A stretch of 64,000 nucleotides of DNA from Macrosoma leucophasiata (taxonomy: Eukaryota > Arthropoda > Insecta > Lepidoptera > Hedylidae). Under the pieces are notes generated by a model, which was given only the letters and a program-made list of their open reading frames with translations, did no database searches and was not told where the DNA came from. Every line of letters begins with the position of its first letter. The stretch's first letter is position 1. Of the stretch, positions 1-10,947 are shown piece by piece. The stretch lies in assembly GCA_036365455.1 (NCBI GenBank), contig JAWQUS010000010.1, positions 13,648,501 to 13,712,500 on the forward strand, in the 5' to 3' direction. The position numbers and the translations under genes were made by a program.

Positions 1-239
1 AATTTACCATACCTAAATTAACTTTTTAACGGTTTTACGTAGTCATCCTTTATTGCACTACATTATATTGTACTACATTATACATTGTTATCTTTTTCTT
101 TTTTGTTATGTATTGAATCTTCGATAACAAACATTTATTTGTGCACATTGTATGAACTAAACAAACGTACAATTCTACGGGGCAACTCAAACTACAAAAA
201 TACTATTCTATTCTAATCTGACAATCATAAATACTGAAT

Positions 240-465
240 ATAATTTCTACTGGTGTAAGCCACCACGTTACCTAATTTACTTGCTGATCCGGTCTGGTGG
301 TAATGTAGGGCTCTGAAATTTCCGACATAGAGGCATATCATCTTAGGCTGCAGGTGTGGTAACGCATCTATTCAATTTTTTATGTAGATATTTATAGATA
401 CAACCTTACCATCAATGTGAATTTCATGCTTGTTCGCAACTTTCACAACTTTAAAAATAAAAGAA
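240..465 (+). repeat. Diverged R1 repeat copy
   Basis: Degenerate copy of the R1 family, best seen at 56178-56470. It keeps in order the 'caccac..ttacctaat..acttgc' block, 'tctggtggtaatgta', 'tttccgacatagaggcat', 'ggtggtaacgcatct' and the A-rich 3' end. Most likely a retroposed short element (SINE or LINE 3' tail). Non-coding. Confidence 0.7.
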
Positions 466-848
466 TCGTAGTGTGTCTTGCTCTTTTGCCCCTACAGTAA
501 TATAAAAAAATGTAACACTCGCTCTCTTTCTATCTTCACTAACTTATATCATTTCACACTGGTGGTCACACTTCTCGTAACACTCTCACCAGCTTCCCCA
601 AATCAGGCGTGCATTAAGAAGTTTCACTTCAAAAATAAATCTTAAACCCAAATATTGGTGCACAACACAATGTATCAGTGTTGCATGTTACATCCATCCT
701 ATCAGCACTTGTAATCGTGTCTTATGTAAATAGCTTCCTAAGTGTAGCCGCGTGCAAAATCTCATCTCAATTGATTACCTACTATGAGTAGATCATGAGT
801 GATGGGCGTAGTTTGTTTGCAATTAATTTGGTTAAATGTCTTAGCGCG

Positions 849-963
849 AGATTCACAGACCGCGTTACGACTTTATCTACCTTCAGCAAAGTATGCCAGT
901 AAAGTTTTGACAATTCAAAGCGTACTTTGCTCAAAGTAAAGTCGTAGTGTGGTCTGTGAATCT
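849..963. repeat. Foldback element, 115 bp
   Basis: Outer arms 849-875 and 937-963 are inverted copies (24 of 27 bases pair by eye, starting 'agattcacagacc'). Pairing continues inward around 'agcaaagtatgc' and 'gcgtactttgct', leaving a short loop. Looks like a MITE-type relic. No transposase and no clear target duplication seen. Confidence 0.6.
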
Positions 964-1355
964 GATCCTTTGACTATATGTACATGAAGATGTAAAAACT
1001 CGAACTCAAAAATTTATTTAATCACTTGGAAATAATAGAATTTGCTTGTGATAGGTCAAATTACAAAATATAAAATGAAAGCGAATAACAACTGATACGT
1101 TGATAAATGTATCAAAGTAAACAAAAATAAAATAAATAGTCGTCCAAAAATACTTAATAATAAAAATAGGTATCAACAGAATGTTCCATACTCACTTTTA
1201 CAAATGGCAAGATAAGAATAAATAAAAGAATATGGGATATTTTTTGACATTCACTGGCAGAAAAAAATTACCTTTATTAAAACCTAAACCATACTGAAGC
1301 CATACCACCATCTCAAAGTACTTTAATTGAAATTTAAACGAGTAAGTTAGGAATA

Positions 1356-1607
1356 ATGTCGAATGAGCGAATGACTAAACAGATATACAATGCGAATGTG
1401 GATGGTTGCAGAGGCCCAGGAAGACCAAGGCTGACCTACCATGACCAAATAGGTCGAGTTCTGTCTGATGGTGGTGTCAAAAGTCTTAGGAATCGGCGTG
1501 CATGTATGAAGAGAATGATGAAGGTAGACGAGGCACGAGAGATTTGTCAGAACCGGGATGTCTGGCGCTCTACACTCTCTGCCTACCCCGTTAGGGACCT
1601 GGCGTGA
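1356..1607 (+). pseudogene. Retroelement-derived ORF fragment (83 codons)
   Basis: Open frame with the pattern 'GRPRLTYHDQIG', 'NRRACMKRMMKVDEAREICQ' and 'DVWRSTLSAYP'. I recognise this arrangement as the extreme C-terminal tail of an ORF often carried by lepidopteran non-LTR retroelements; that assignment is from memory. The same tail recurs, broken, at 19508-19620 and 58430-58515, which supports a dispersed repeat rather than a host gene. No upstream reverse transcriptase is present, so this is a 5'-truncated relic. Confidence 0.55.
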
Positions 1608-1689
1608 AGATACATATATACATATAAGTTAGGAATAAGTCGTTTGTTATACCTCAAAACGAAGTAAGATTGAAATAAGTCTGCCATAG

Positions 1690-1795
1690 AGATAGTATAA
1701 TAGAAAGAATAGAATAGAAAAACTTTATTTGTAACAACATAAAAAAAAAACTAAAACTAAGAACACAAAATCAAAGTTGTTACAAAAAAAAAATG
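1690..1795 (-). repeat. Retroelement 3' tail, minus strand
   Basis: On the minus strand this reads as a 3' end with an AATAAA signal and A/T-rich tail ('aaaaactttatttgtaacaa' on the + strand, flanked by A-runs). The A-rich 'agaaagaatagaatag' side is its simple tail. Family not identified. Confidence 0.45.
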
Positions 1796-2689
1796 GTAAG
1801 CGACAAAATATAATCTTTAAAAATAATGCTTTTCTTGATCACACACGAATAGATATGAAAGGTTAAAATTTTACGTATCTATCAATATTAAAAATACATT
1901 TAATAAAAATATTCTACTAACAAACCTCTTAAATTCATACATTGAATTATTAAAACATAGTATCGAAGAGCGTCATACCTAATTTCTTAATTATGTAGGT
2001 ATTACTTTTTGTTGCAAAAGCAAGTGAACATTAAGTTTAATGTGAATCATTAAATGCTTAACAGTAATTGAGGTAAATAAGTATATAAACAAGTCACAAC
2101 AGAACTCTCGAAAAAGTCCTGCAAAATTTGGAATTCGGTAACATTTTTCATTTTAACCGAATGTTCGACCGAAGTTTGTATTCGATCCAATAGCATTCGG
2201 CCCATCACTACTAAATATGAGTCATCACATCCGTAAGATACGATACGATATGCATGTTAAACCAGTGGATATGGGAATATTTACCCCTTCTAAAGACACC
2301 ATCTTCAGGCGACATTTTGTAAATTGGAAATATGATGGATGGGAAAATACGATAGAATACTATGGTACATTTATAAGGTAAGATTTGCTTTTTTTCTGAA
2401 AACACAAGTGCACAATATCTTTGCGTCAAAATATTTGATTGTCATTATTTATTTTCTGGATTGCAAATGCTTTTTCAAATGAGCTTATAAATTGTTATAA
2501 TAGGTAAAGCTCTGATGAGGCAGCTTAAGACCATAAGCATTTCAGCATCGCTAATATGTACACCTACGTCTAACTAGTTGTGTTCTTTGCTATACTGTTC
2601 CGGTAGATAGGTGCGTATTAAATGTAATTGCTGGCATAAAAGAAAACCAGCAAGAAAGAAGCAATGGCGATTCGTCTACGTGAAATCGA

Positions 2690-2860
2690 AGTTTTCATAT
2701 TTTTTATGTAATAAAGGTAGCCAACATAGGTAGCATGTTGTTCACATTAAATTTAAATGATGACTGCAGCCTATACACACCCACGCAAAGACCAGAGGTC
2801 AAACGGCAGAAGCGTTGCCACCCCCGAGACCTTTGTTGTTATGTCTCTGCCATAGGTATT
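2690..2860 (-). repeat. R1 repeat fragment, minus strand
   Basis: Reverse-oriented 3' half of R1: 'gatgactgcagcctata', 'acccacgcaaagacca', 'gttgccacccc', 'gttatgtctctgcc'. The 5' half is missing, so it is truncated. Confidence 0.7.
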
Positions 2861-3804
2861 AAAACACTTTCTCGATGTTTGATTGTAAGCAATGGTAAGC
2901 AAATTGCTTTATTTTATAGAAAGAAAGTGATAATAAATACATAATATACATATCAGTTCGTCCATTGTTGTTTGTTTTGAATTTAATCATAATCTTATTG
3001 TTATTTAATTTCCATTTATTTGCTAATTAAGTATTTTGTTCAAATTGTTATAATAATTTTTAGTTTGTCCAGAATAACATACATATCCATAACCTGCACA
3101 GAAACATGGAGCTAAATAGAAATAAGCAAAATAAATTCCATAACATCAAAGTGATACACGCCCGCTAGTTACTTTTATCGCATAAAAGAAATACTAACTA
3201 CCAAAGTAGTAATAAACTACTCATTAAAATCGTAACACAGAGTAGGTCGGAGCATAGAACACAAGCTCTGACAACGGACGCAATCAATTCAGTTAACTGG
3301 TTAATTATGTATCAGTAATAAAATTGTTGATGTACAACCACATGTGGTCAGTTAAAACAAAACCGCTATAAAATTTTGCATCAAAGAAAATTTTGTTGTT
3401 GTGTTTGAATGTTAGCTCGGATGTATCGAAAGATAAAAGAAAATTCTAGTTGTACTTTTGCTACCTGGCTGTTTCATAAATCATAATACCTCTACAGATT
3501 TACTTTGACTTTCAAACAAAAATGTCACGTATGTCTATGATCATAACATGTTTATTACAGTAAATTTCACCCGGAATATGCGTATAAAATGTATGCGTAT
3601 ATGCGTACAGTTGTTGCTCATGCATATGATTTAATTTACATAGTTAGTGTGGATATCTGAACTCAATTGGAGTATAGTTGTTCCATTTGCCCATAACCAT
3701 ACCTTCCACCGTAAGGAGCAACACACACATGACATTTTTAGCATCGGCGAAGAACGCATATGTACATAGATTGTAGTAAATTCTGTAACACATACCTAAC
3801 TACC
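2861..3804. other. AT-rich intergenic stretch, nothing recognised
   Basis: No ORF with protein-like composition, no tRNA and no tandem array. Short alternating purine-pyrimidine runs ('gtatgcgtatatgcgtac', about 3590-3610) are the only texture. Confidence 0.5.
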
Positions 3805-4010
3805 ACGATTGCCTTAGTGGCGAAATGGTAGCAGACCACTATTGCTATGATGGGATCCAATCCCCTATCATAAGTATTGTTGTCATTTTCCCATTTTCTG
3901 AAGTTTCTTAATGCCACCCTCGGAATTTGGTTATGTGCCTGGGGATGTCATACATGAGACAAAATGTACGAGTAACTGGCGAATCGTGTGTTTTTACATG
4001 TTACTATTTT
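3805..4010 (+). repeat. tRNA-derived SINE-like element (R6 family)
   Basis: The head has an A-box-like 'tggcgaaatgg' and a B-box-like 'gggatccaatcccc', as in tRNA-derived SINEs. The body ('ccctcggaatttggtta', 'gtgcctggggatgtca', 'taactggcgaatcgtg') recurs at 30655-30910 and 32820-32960, showing dispersal. The folded tRNA part is degenerate, so this is a repeat and not a functional tRNA. Confidence 0.6.
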
Positions 4011-4274
4011 TGAATGTGTGCATTATACAAGATAAAAGTGTTAAGTTACGTACAAAACTATCTTCGGTCTAACGTTGTTGTGTTGTGTTCCTAATTGAAT
4101 AAATTATGCAAAGTGCTATTTTATAAAACGATAACGAAAAATTTGTGTCCAGTGAATTTAATCTTATAGAATACTTGCTGCCCCGAAATCGCTTCTTTTC
4201 TGATAATTTAGACAGCATTCTTATTGTGTTATATTGGTTCTATGTCGCCGTTAATTGACTAATCGTGTTCCTAT

Positions 4275-4575
4275 TTTTTTTTATATAATGCTAGTGGCAA
4301 ACAAGCTTGCAGTTCACATTGATGTTAAGTGATAACTGCAGCCTATAGACATCTACACAAAGACCAAGGTCAAAATGCAGATGCGTTACCACTCCTGAGG
4401 TCTAAGGTGTTATGCCTCTGTGTCGGAAATTACAGGGCCGTATATTACTACCTGACCGGAACACGATAGTGCTGTACACGATAGTGCGTACTACTATTTA
4501 GCGGCAAGTGCATTAGGTAATGCGGTGGTGCCTAGGCCCGCGAGCTCCATCACTAGAGCTCTACCACCAGTAGCT
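4275..4575 (-). repeat. R1 repeat, near full length, minus strand
   Basis: Begins with a T-run (its A-tail on the other strand) and ends with 'agctctaccaccagta', the reverse of the R1 5' end. Contains a small internal duplication around 'cacgatagtgc' (about 4460-4490). Confidence 0.8.
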
Positions 4576-4986
4576 ATAAAATTATATATTAAAATTCAAG
4601 TACTTATCGTTTTCAGCGATTTAGTCGCTGAATCGCAGACGCAGAACTAAAAGTACCGTGTGTGCAATGGCCTTAAACAAATTCGTGAAACTTGGCACGC
4701 GTCACCACAGTAATAACAATTTTCAAGAAACCTAGTCTGCAAAATGAACACATTTCTTTTATTCACAACGAGTGGCTGTGAAAATAACATATTTTTTTCC
4801 TTATTCGTTTAATTTATCAAGATAAACCTCAAATGCAATTAGTTACTTTTTATAAAACAAGGGTTCGAGTATTGAATTACAAAACAGAAATATTTCAATG
4901 TTGTATTGCGCTGTAACCAAACAAAAGCAAGGGTCCAGACAAACTCAGTTCTGTGGCACGAAGGAACAGTGAATCGAATTTGTGTC

Positions 4987-5035
4987 ATGGACTTCATTCA
5001 TGTTATTATTATTGTACTAATTTTGGAGATCAAAG
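4987..5035 (+). CDS. Candidate signal-peptide exon of the LRR gene
   Basis: ATG followed by 'MDFIHVIIIVLILEIK' and then a GTAATC donor, ending in phase 1. A short charged start plus an unbroken hydrophobic run is what a signal-peptide exon looks like, and the same layout (short signal exon, phase 1) opens the cadherin gene at 27027. It lies 5.8 kb upstream of the first certain LRR exon, which begins in phase 2. At least one intermediate exon, expected to carry the N-terminal cap, is therefore needed and was not found. Assignment to the LRR gene is inference from position and strand. Confidence 0.35.
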
Positions 5036-5085
5036 GTAATCACTTTCAGATTACATACTTACGGATAAGATAATTTATAAAATGT

Positions 5086-5260
5086 TCAATTTACTTTCAT
5101 TAATCGGTGAAAGTAAATTGACCTTTTATGTGCACGTAATTTTTTACCCATCCACCTACGCGACGATGAATTCGGGGCTAGAGTGCTTTGCTCCGAATTT
5201 AGACGTCGTAAAAAAGGTTGGATAGGTAGGTTCTGTGTGCAATAAAAATATTTTTATTGC
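5086..5260. repeat. Cluster of three palindromes
   Basis: 5086-5099 and 5108-5121 are perfect 14-bp inverted arms. An imperfect hairpin follows at about 5139-5230 ('gacgatgaattcggggc' against 'gctccgaatttagacgtc'). 5239-5260 is a perfect 22-bp palindrome ('gcaataaaaata...attgc'). Possibly a decayed foldback element. Confidence 0.55.
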
Positions 5261-6610
5261 ATATTGCATGTTTAGTTTTTTATTCATGAAAATTGTATAT
5301 CTCTAGGCGGGTCCAGATATCCGATCATATTTTATAATTTGCCGATCACCGAATCCGTACCATGATCACCTTTATTGAAATAAGATTTGTAGTGATTGTT
5401 TAATACGAAGTACTTAAAATTATAAACACAACATTAATTACCTAGTACGAGTAATGAGAATGTATAGATCTTTGATAATTATTGACTCTTAGAATAATTT
5501 TAAATACCTACTTACTCTGAAAATAATATTACATCGACAACATTAATTTAGGAAGAGAATTTGTGCGTGGGTAATCAAACAAAAGCTTTTGCTGCCTAAA
5601 CAGTCAACATACCCTTTGTGGTGTCTATTATAACAATGTATATAAATAAACTATTTACATTAAATACCAACAGTTTCAACGCTTTTAGTTGGTAGGTACC
5701 TACCGATGGTGAGGAAACGTTTAATTGTGTATTTCGTACCGACATATTTGTTGTTTTCTTATAACGTTATCGCGTAAAATTATCGTCCGTAAACCGACTT
5801 TACCGACAACCATTTTTTTACGTATTATTTAAGAAGTATATTTATTAGTATTCTGCACTCGATGTGTATATAAACTACCTATAACTAATGATGTTCTTTA
5901 CACTATGCTGTAACTGTGTCCAAATTCTTCCGTTCGCACAATCGTCGTAAAAAAATGTATAAATCTTTTCTTTCATGTATTGTTATCATAACATGATAAT
6001 GTGTCAATTAATCAGTAATATTAACCAATCAATTTGTCAACGGGAGTTTCAAATTAGTGAAAACGTCGCACTTTCTCACTTACATCAGTTGTATTAAGCC
6101 TTCCTTTATGTTTGACTGAAACCAATATCGGAAAAATTTATAGTCTCATACCTACATAAGTAGTTGAAAAGTCAAAACGTTCATAAATCAATCGGTCCGT
6201 ATGTCTACCGGGAATCGATTTAATGGGAAACGAAAAACGATTCCGGATTCCAGGTAATGATGAATGTGAAACTGGAGCTTCTAAATCAATGTTTTTTTTT
6301 TGTAAAATAGGTACGTACTATTATTTTTATTATTGAATTTATCTTGAACAGTAAATTGTATCTAATGAGTTGACATTAAGGCCGCCCACTGTAGCGCCGG
6401 AGAGGATACGCACGTAGGCCAAGCTTCCAAGTAAACATATGAAATTGTGTCCACTACAACTATGCATGAATTGACACACGTGGCTTGGTCGGATAAGTGC
6501 GCGTATAGCTCAACGCCAGCGACACTATACACGCTGTACACGCGGTACACGGAAGCAGAGCCGGGTGGGTGGACAGGAAAGTCAATTCCGATAACATTTT
6601 ATAAATTTAC
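5261..6610. other. AT-rich stretch, no gene recognised
   Basis: No supported exon. I looked here for the missing N-terminal LRR exon (phase 1 in, phase 2 out, cysteine-rich) and did not find a convincing one. Confidence 0.45.
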
Positions 6611-6862
6611 TAGCTGACCCGGCAAACTTCGTATTGCCTCAGAATGAAATAATGTGTCAAAGGTTTGATAGATACGGACTATATGTTGGGGAAAATTAAA
6701 TTGTGGTTTTTACTATTCCCTTCAATTTTTTCATATTTTCATACCTTTTAAACCTTCCCTGGACTTCCAAAAATCATTCAGAACCAAAATAGCCAAATCG
6801 GTAAAGCCGTTCTCGAGTTTTAACGAGACTAACGAACAGCAGTTGATTTTTATATATATAGA
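6611..6862. repeat. R2 repeat (Helitron-like 'tagctgacccggc')
   Basis: Starts 'tagctgacccggcaaacttc' and ends 'gagactaacgaacagcag...tatatata'. Copies or fragments: 37678-38320 (interrupted), 43423-43530, 53080-53245 and 58572-58650. Ends of this type are common in lepidopteran non-autonomous Helitron-like elements; exact family not assigned. Confidence 0.65.
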
Positions 6863-7078
6863 ACTCGAAATGCGTGGATTCCACAAGACTATAATTTAAA
6901 TCTATGCATAGTCGTGACTTTTGTGTTAATATTCGTGTAAAGCGTGTGCTACAGTGTAAATGCTTGTCAAATAAATGAACTCATGCGTCGCGTGCCCGGG
7001 CACAGCGTGTGCTGAGGTGGATCCGCGGTTTTAAAGTTTCCGAACAATCAAAGTCGTAATCTGTCTACATCCGCGACA

Positions 7079-7200
7079 TAATTACTACCTACAAACGTCA
7101 CACAGGTAAAGTGCGAAAGGGATAATGCTTTACAGACCCGAAATAAGCAGAAGTCTTCTTCCTAAGGTCGATGTGCAATATTTCTTGTTGGATTCTGTAC
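7079..7200. repeat. Single arm of the 18512-18765 foldback element
   Basis: Shares 'gcgaaag', 'ctttacagacccgaaataag', 'cagaagtcttcttcctaa' and 'gcaatatttcttgttg' with the right arm of the inverted-repeat element at 18512-18765. The partner arm is absent. Confidence 0.55.
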
Positions 7201-7454
7201 TTACAAGTCTAATGAAATGTTGTGGTCACTGGATGCACCAGAGTATGGATGTCCAGAGTATCGTGCATCGGTACAATCAAGTGTCCAATTTCTAAGATAG
7301 ACATTCATACATTTTAGTATTATTATGTTATCAAGTGCAATTTTCTACGATAGTTTAAAGTGATGCTGGTTATAGTGTATTTTATTTCATAAACATACCT
7401 ATATGCATTTAACTGTTTTACTTACATACCTAATGACTAAATATACTTACCTAC

Positions 7455-7580
7455 ATTACTTATATCTATACAAATAAATAAAATTGGAGTGTCTGTTTGT
7501 AATATTAAAATAACCGCTTTTTACTAAATGCATATGTATGTATACAAGGTACATATACCAAAACAACATTTTTTATATTT
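7455..7580. repeat. R3 Helitron-like fragment
   Basis: Carries 'acaaataaataaaattgga', 'ccgctttttact' and 'taccaaaacaacat', matching the end of R3 copies at 8628, 23290, 57485 and 59865. Truncated where the 7586 hairpin begins. Confidence 0.65.
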
Positions 7581-7585
7581 TTCAA

Positions 7586-7650
7586 GCTCCAGTGACAGCA
7601 CTGCATAATCAATCAAATAGATTAGATTATGCAGTGCTGTCACTGGAGCT
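7586..7650. repeat. Perfect 26-bp inverted repeat
   Basis: Arms starting 'agctccagtgacagcactg' (7586-7611) and ending '...ctgtcactggagct' (7625-7650) are perfectly complementary around a 13-nt spacer. The outer bases and the following 'ctaccacta' match the R1 5' end, so this looks like an R1 end copied in inverted orientation. Confidence 0.75.
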
Positions 7651-7884
7651 CTACCACTAATAAACTTGATGTAAATATCAAGGCAATACTTAAATATACA
7701 AATAGTATTCCAGATTGGATCAGCAGAATGCGCGTTAACGGCTTGCGAGGTAGTGGATATGTTATCGCGGGGACAAGGAGCCGAGCACGGGCCCACGGGA
7801 GGTTGCACCGCCGATATACATTGGCGGCAGCTCGACAGAAGATTACGCGCTATAGAGCAGCCTGGTAAGCGTATTGCTAACGAT

Positions 7885-8243
7885 TTTTTTTATGTTAAGG
7901 AAGTGGCAAACAAGCTTGCAGTTCAGTGATGGCTGCAGCCTATAGACAGCCAGACAAAGACCAAGGTCAAAATGCAGATGCGTTACCACTCCTGAGGCCT
8001 AAGGTTTATAAGGTATATATTTCTATGGGCCTGTTGTTTAATTTAATCAATTTTGTTGCCTGTAATAAATGGATAAATAGAAATAAATAAATATGCCTCT
8101 GTGCCGGAAACTACAGGGCCGTACATTACCACCTGACCGGAACACGACAGTGCTGAACACTACCATTTAGCGGCAAGTACATAGGGTAATGCGATAGTGC
8201 CTACGCCCGCGAGCTCCGTAACTAGAGCTTTACCACCAGTAGA
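7885..8243 (-). repeat. R1 repeat with an 85-bp internal insertion
   Basis: Minus-strand R1 from T-run to 'gctttaccaccagtag'. About 8006-8092 ('ataaggtatat...aataaataaata') is extra relative to other copies and ends in a simple A/T tail, consistent with insertion of a small retroposed fragment. Confidence 0.7.
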
Positions 8244-8627
8244 ATACGTCCAGTCTTGAATGGGACAGTTCCTCACATCGTCCCGGTGTCCCCAAAGAAA
8301 CCTTTGATTTGTAATTGATCCGTTTTCTGGTAAAATCACCAAATCACCAAAAGCATGTATGTATTTTCACCGCAAGTCCCTTGCGGGGAAGACGGAGAGC
8401 GTGGCGCACTCAATATCCGAGTCTTCCCTCTTCTACACCGAAAGTATGTTACAGGAAATAGAGATAAAGAGTGAATAGATATCGATCGATAGAATTGTCA
8501 GTTAGTCAAACAGAGTTCGGCAATTCTGATTATCCTTTCATTCTTACCCATAGGGCGCAAAACCGTTTGCACAAAGATAACCGATAGTAACCCTTCCGCG
8601 GAAAACTACCCTTTCCCTTGTACCATT

Positions 8628-8985
8628 TATCTATACAAATAAATAAAATTGGAGTGTCTGTTTTTGTAATATAAAAATAACCGCTTTTTACTCATGCATA
8701 CATATGCATTAGTAAAAAGCGGTTATTTTAAATGTATACATTTAAAATAACCGCTAACGGTACATATACCAAAACAACATTTTTTACTATTTTTGTCTGT
8801 CTGTCTGTTTGGCGGGGCTAATCTTGGGAACGGCTGGACCGATTTAGACGGGACTTTCACTGACAGATAGATGATGTAATAACGAGTAACTTTTATACTA
8901 GCTGCGCCCACGACCTTCTCCGGTTAGATACTGAACAATCATCAATTCTCACGCAGGCGAAGTCGCGAGCACAGCTAGTATTATT
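8628..8985. repeat. R3 Helitron-like element with internal palindrome
   Basis: Runs from 'acaaataaataaaattgga' to 'gcgaagtcgcgagcacagct'. The terminus 'actagctgcgcccacgac' with its inverted partner near 8975 is the R3 signature. A perfect 38-bp palindrome sits at 8718-8755, formed by two head-to-head copies of 'agcggttattttaaatgta'. No transposase or helicase coding is visible. Confidence 0.65.
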
Positions 8986-9227
8986 TAAAGTCCCGTTTTT
9001 AATGATAACAAAAACTAATACTTTATTTTTCAAGTGGTCTAAGGTATTCGAGAGCAACACTAATTGAAATATAACTTTATTTTTTACCAAGTCCTAATGG
9101 AAAATCAAAGATGAAATTTCAATCCGATGACTTTTTAAGGTGACCTAGAGGTATTAGTATTAGGCTTATTTGTCGTAGTAGTTACCATAATATAGACATT
9201 AGGTTTTTTGTCCATTGTCTACGATAC

Positions 9228-9664
9228 TTATAAGTAAGGCGGCCAACCGTCCCGGACTTAGCGGGACCGTCCCATAATGCTGGATGTAATCCCGCTTTGT
9301 AAGAATTAATAAAATAGTCCTGAAAAACGATGGATGCGTCCCGCATGTCCCGCATTCGATGCATTGACGTACCTGCCTACCATGGCTATTTTTTTTCAAG
9401 CTATTTCACAACTACACAGTCACACACACACACACAAACACATAAAACACGCTCTACACTACACCCACACACGCATGCAAACAACAGCGGTTTGTGTGTG
9501 TGCATATGTGATCGCTTTGTTCCATTTGTACTAAGTTTGTAAGTTTTGTGTTTTTATGTAATTTTGGTACGTATACTGACAAAACTTCATACTTCGCATT
9601 CACCCTATCTATCCACAAAAAGTCCCGCATGGTATTTTCAGAAAGTTGGCCGCCTTACTTATAA
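9228..9664. mobile_element. 437-bp element with 20-bp terminal inverted repeats
   Basis: Ends are perfectly inverted: 'ttataagtaaggcggccaac' at 9228-9247 and 'gttggccgccttacttataa' at 9645-9664. The interior has several 'gtcccgcat/gggac' motifs and a CA-rich microsatellite (9418-9515). No transposase ORF, so non-autonomous. If TTATAA is the duplicated target, the element proper is 9234-9658; superfamily not assigned. Confidence 0.65.
9418..9515. repeat. CA/TG-rich simple sequence
   Basis: 'cacacacacacacac' followed by interrupted CA-rich sequence and a short TG run. The open frames here are artefacts of the repeat. Confidence 0.6.
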
Positions 9665-10803
9665 ACACCACCAAGGATAGTTTGCTAACTAACATAAAAT
9701 GAATCTAGGATCTGGCATATTTCAGTAGCAAAACTTAGAGTCATAACACGCTCGACCAGTCGCTTAACTTCAACTTTGAGATCGTTAAAAAGAGCGTGTG
9801 GGACGAGGTATCTGATGAAATTACATTCACATCAGGCTTAAACGTAATTACTTGTCACTATATCACAAAGACGCATCGAAACTATTTATTATTTTGCACG
9901 AAGAATTTTTGACATATTAACGGAACCACTAAAAAATTGGGAACGAAATCATAGTATTTGGGAGTACTGATGATAACATACATTATTTTACAGGATGAGT
10001 TATTCGACTGTTTTGATGTTATAATAATTCAAAAATGTTATTATAATTCAAACTGAACACAAAGTTTACTTTAGGAAGCAAACTATTGTCGCAGGTAGCT
10101 CGTCAATCAACTGACTTAAGGGCTTCATGCTGACATAAAACATGTTGCTTCCAGCATGGACAATAAGTTACGGACAGGCGCGTTGGCGTCAATGCTCCAA
10201 AAGTACGTGCCGTTGTGACGCGTCGCATCGATCTCTGAATTGTTGGAGATCTGGGCTCACAGCCCTTACTCCTGACCTTGTAGTGCCGGCTGATCTATTC
10301 ACTATGTAAGTATAACTCTAATGATACCAGATCATTACGACTGTACTGTAATTTAGGGTTCGATCGCGGGATCTACTGTACCCGATCAATTCGATCCCCG
10401 GCAATATTGGGATTTTTCATTCCCAAAAAATTCCAGTGGTATACCTGTATTTTGGAAATATGAATATAGACATACTCGTTGCCAATTAGGTACTGCCTTA
10501 AAACGTATAACATGCATGCATGCATGCACGACATACATTTGTATGTATGATAATCAAAAAAACATAATTGAGGAATCGTGAGTGTACTTACACATAAATA
10601 TAAGGTATACCGACCTATGCCTCTGCCTTCCCCTTCTAGGATAGGTAGGTATACAAGCGCGAAATTATGTTTCATGTTATGTCTCATAATAACTATCTAT
10701 TTTACATCTCACAAGTTTGTACTGAATTTATTCCATTTCTTGACCTTTAGGCTAGGCACTAAGTTATTCCCTATTGCCAACAGAAAGATAAACTTTCTTT
10801 CAG
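9665..10803. other. Gene-free stretch before the first certain LRR exon
   Basis: No supported exon or complete repeat. A 'catg' tetranucleotide run at about 10511-10530 is the only tandem texture. Confidence 0.45.
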
Positions 10804-10947
10804 AGATTTGGGAACGAATAAACTACGAACTTTGCACAAAAGCACATTTAAGGGAATGCGCTCATTAACAGAGTTGGACATGTTTGATAATCATGTGGAA
10901 TATTTGCCGTCGGGCATTTTTGATTCACTCGTCAATTTGCGAATATT
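10804..10947 (+). CDS. LRR gene exon a (two repeats)
   Basis: Acceptor 'ctttcag', then 1 nt, 47 codons and 2 nt before a GTGAGT donor: a 144-nt phase-2/phase-2 exon. Visible repeats include 'DLGTNKLRTLHKSTFKGM' and 'TELDMFDNHVEYLPSGIF'. Because it starts mid-repeat in phase 2, another coding exon must precede it. Confidence 0.85.

Noticed and set aside
6362..6550. 62-codon minus-strand ORF
   Set aside because: No family resemblance, no neighbouring exon and no repeat identity; chance frame.
7629..7868. 79-codon ORF rich in Arg and Ala
   Set aside because: Starts inside a hairpin derived from repeats and resembles no family I know; no splice partner.
9330..9542. Overlapping His/Thr-rich open frames
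   Set aside because: They lie within the CA microsatellite of the 9228-9664 element.
9715..9815. Possible cap exon for the LRR gene ('tatttcag' acceptor, GTATCT donor)
   Set aside because: It would give a frame without the paired cysteines of an LRR N-terminal cap, and the donor is weak.
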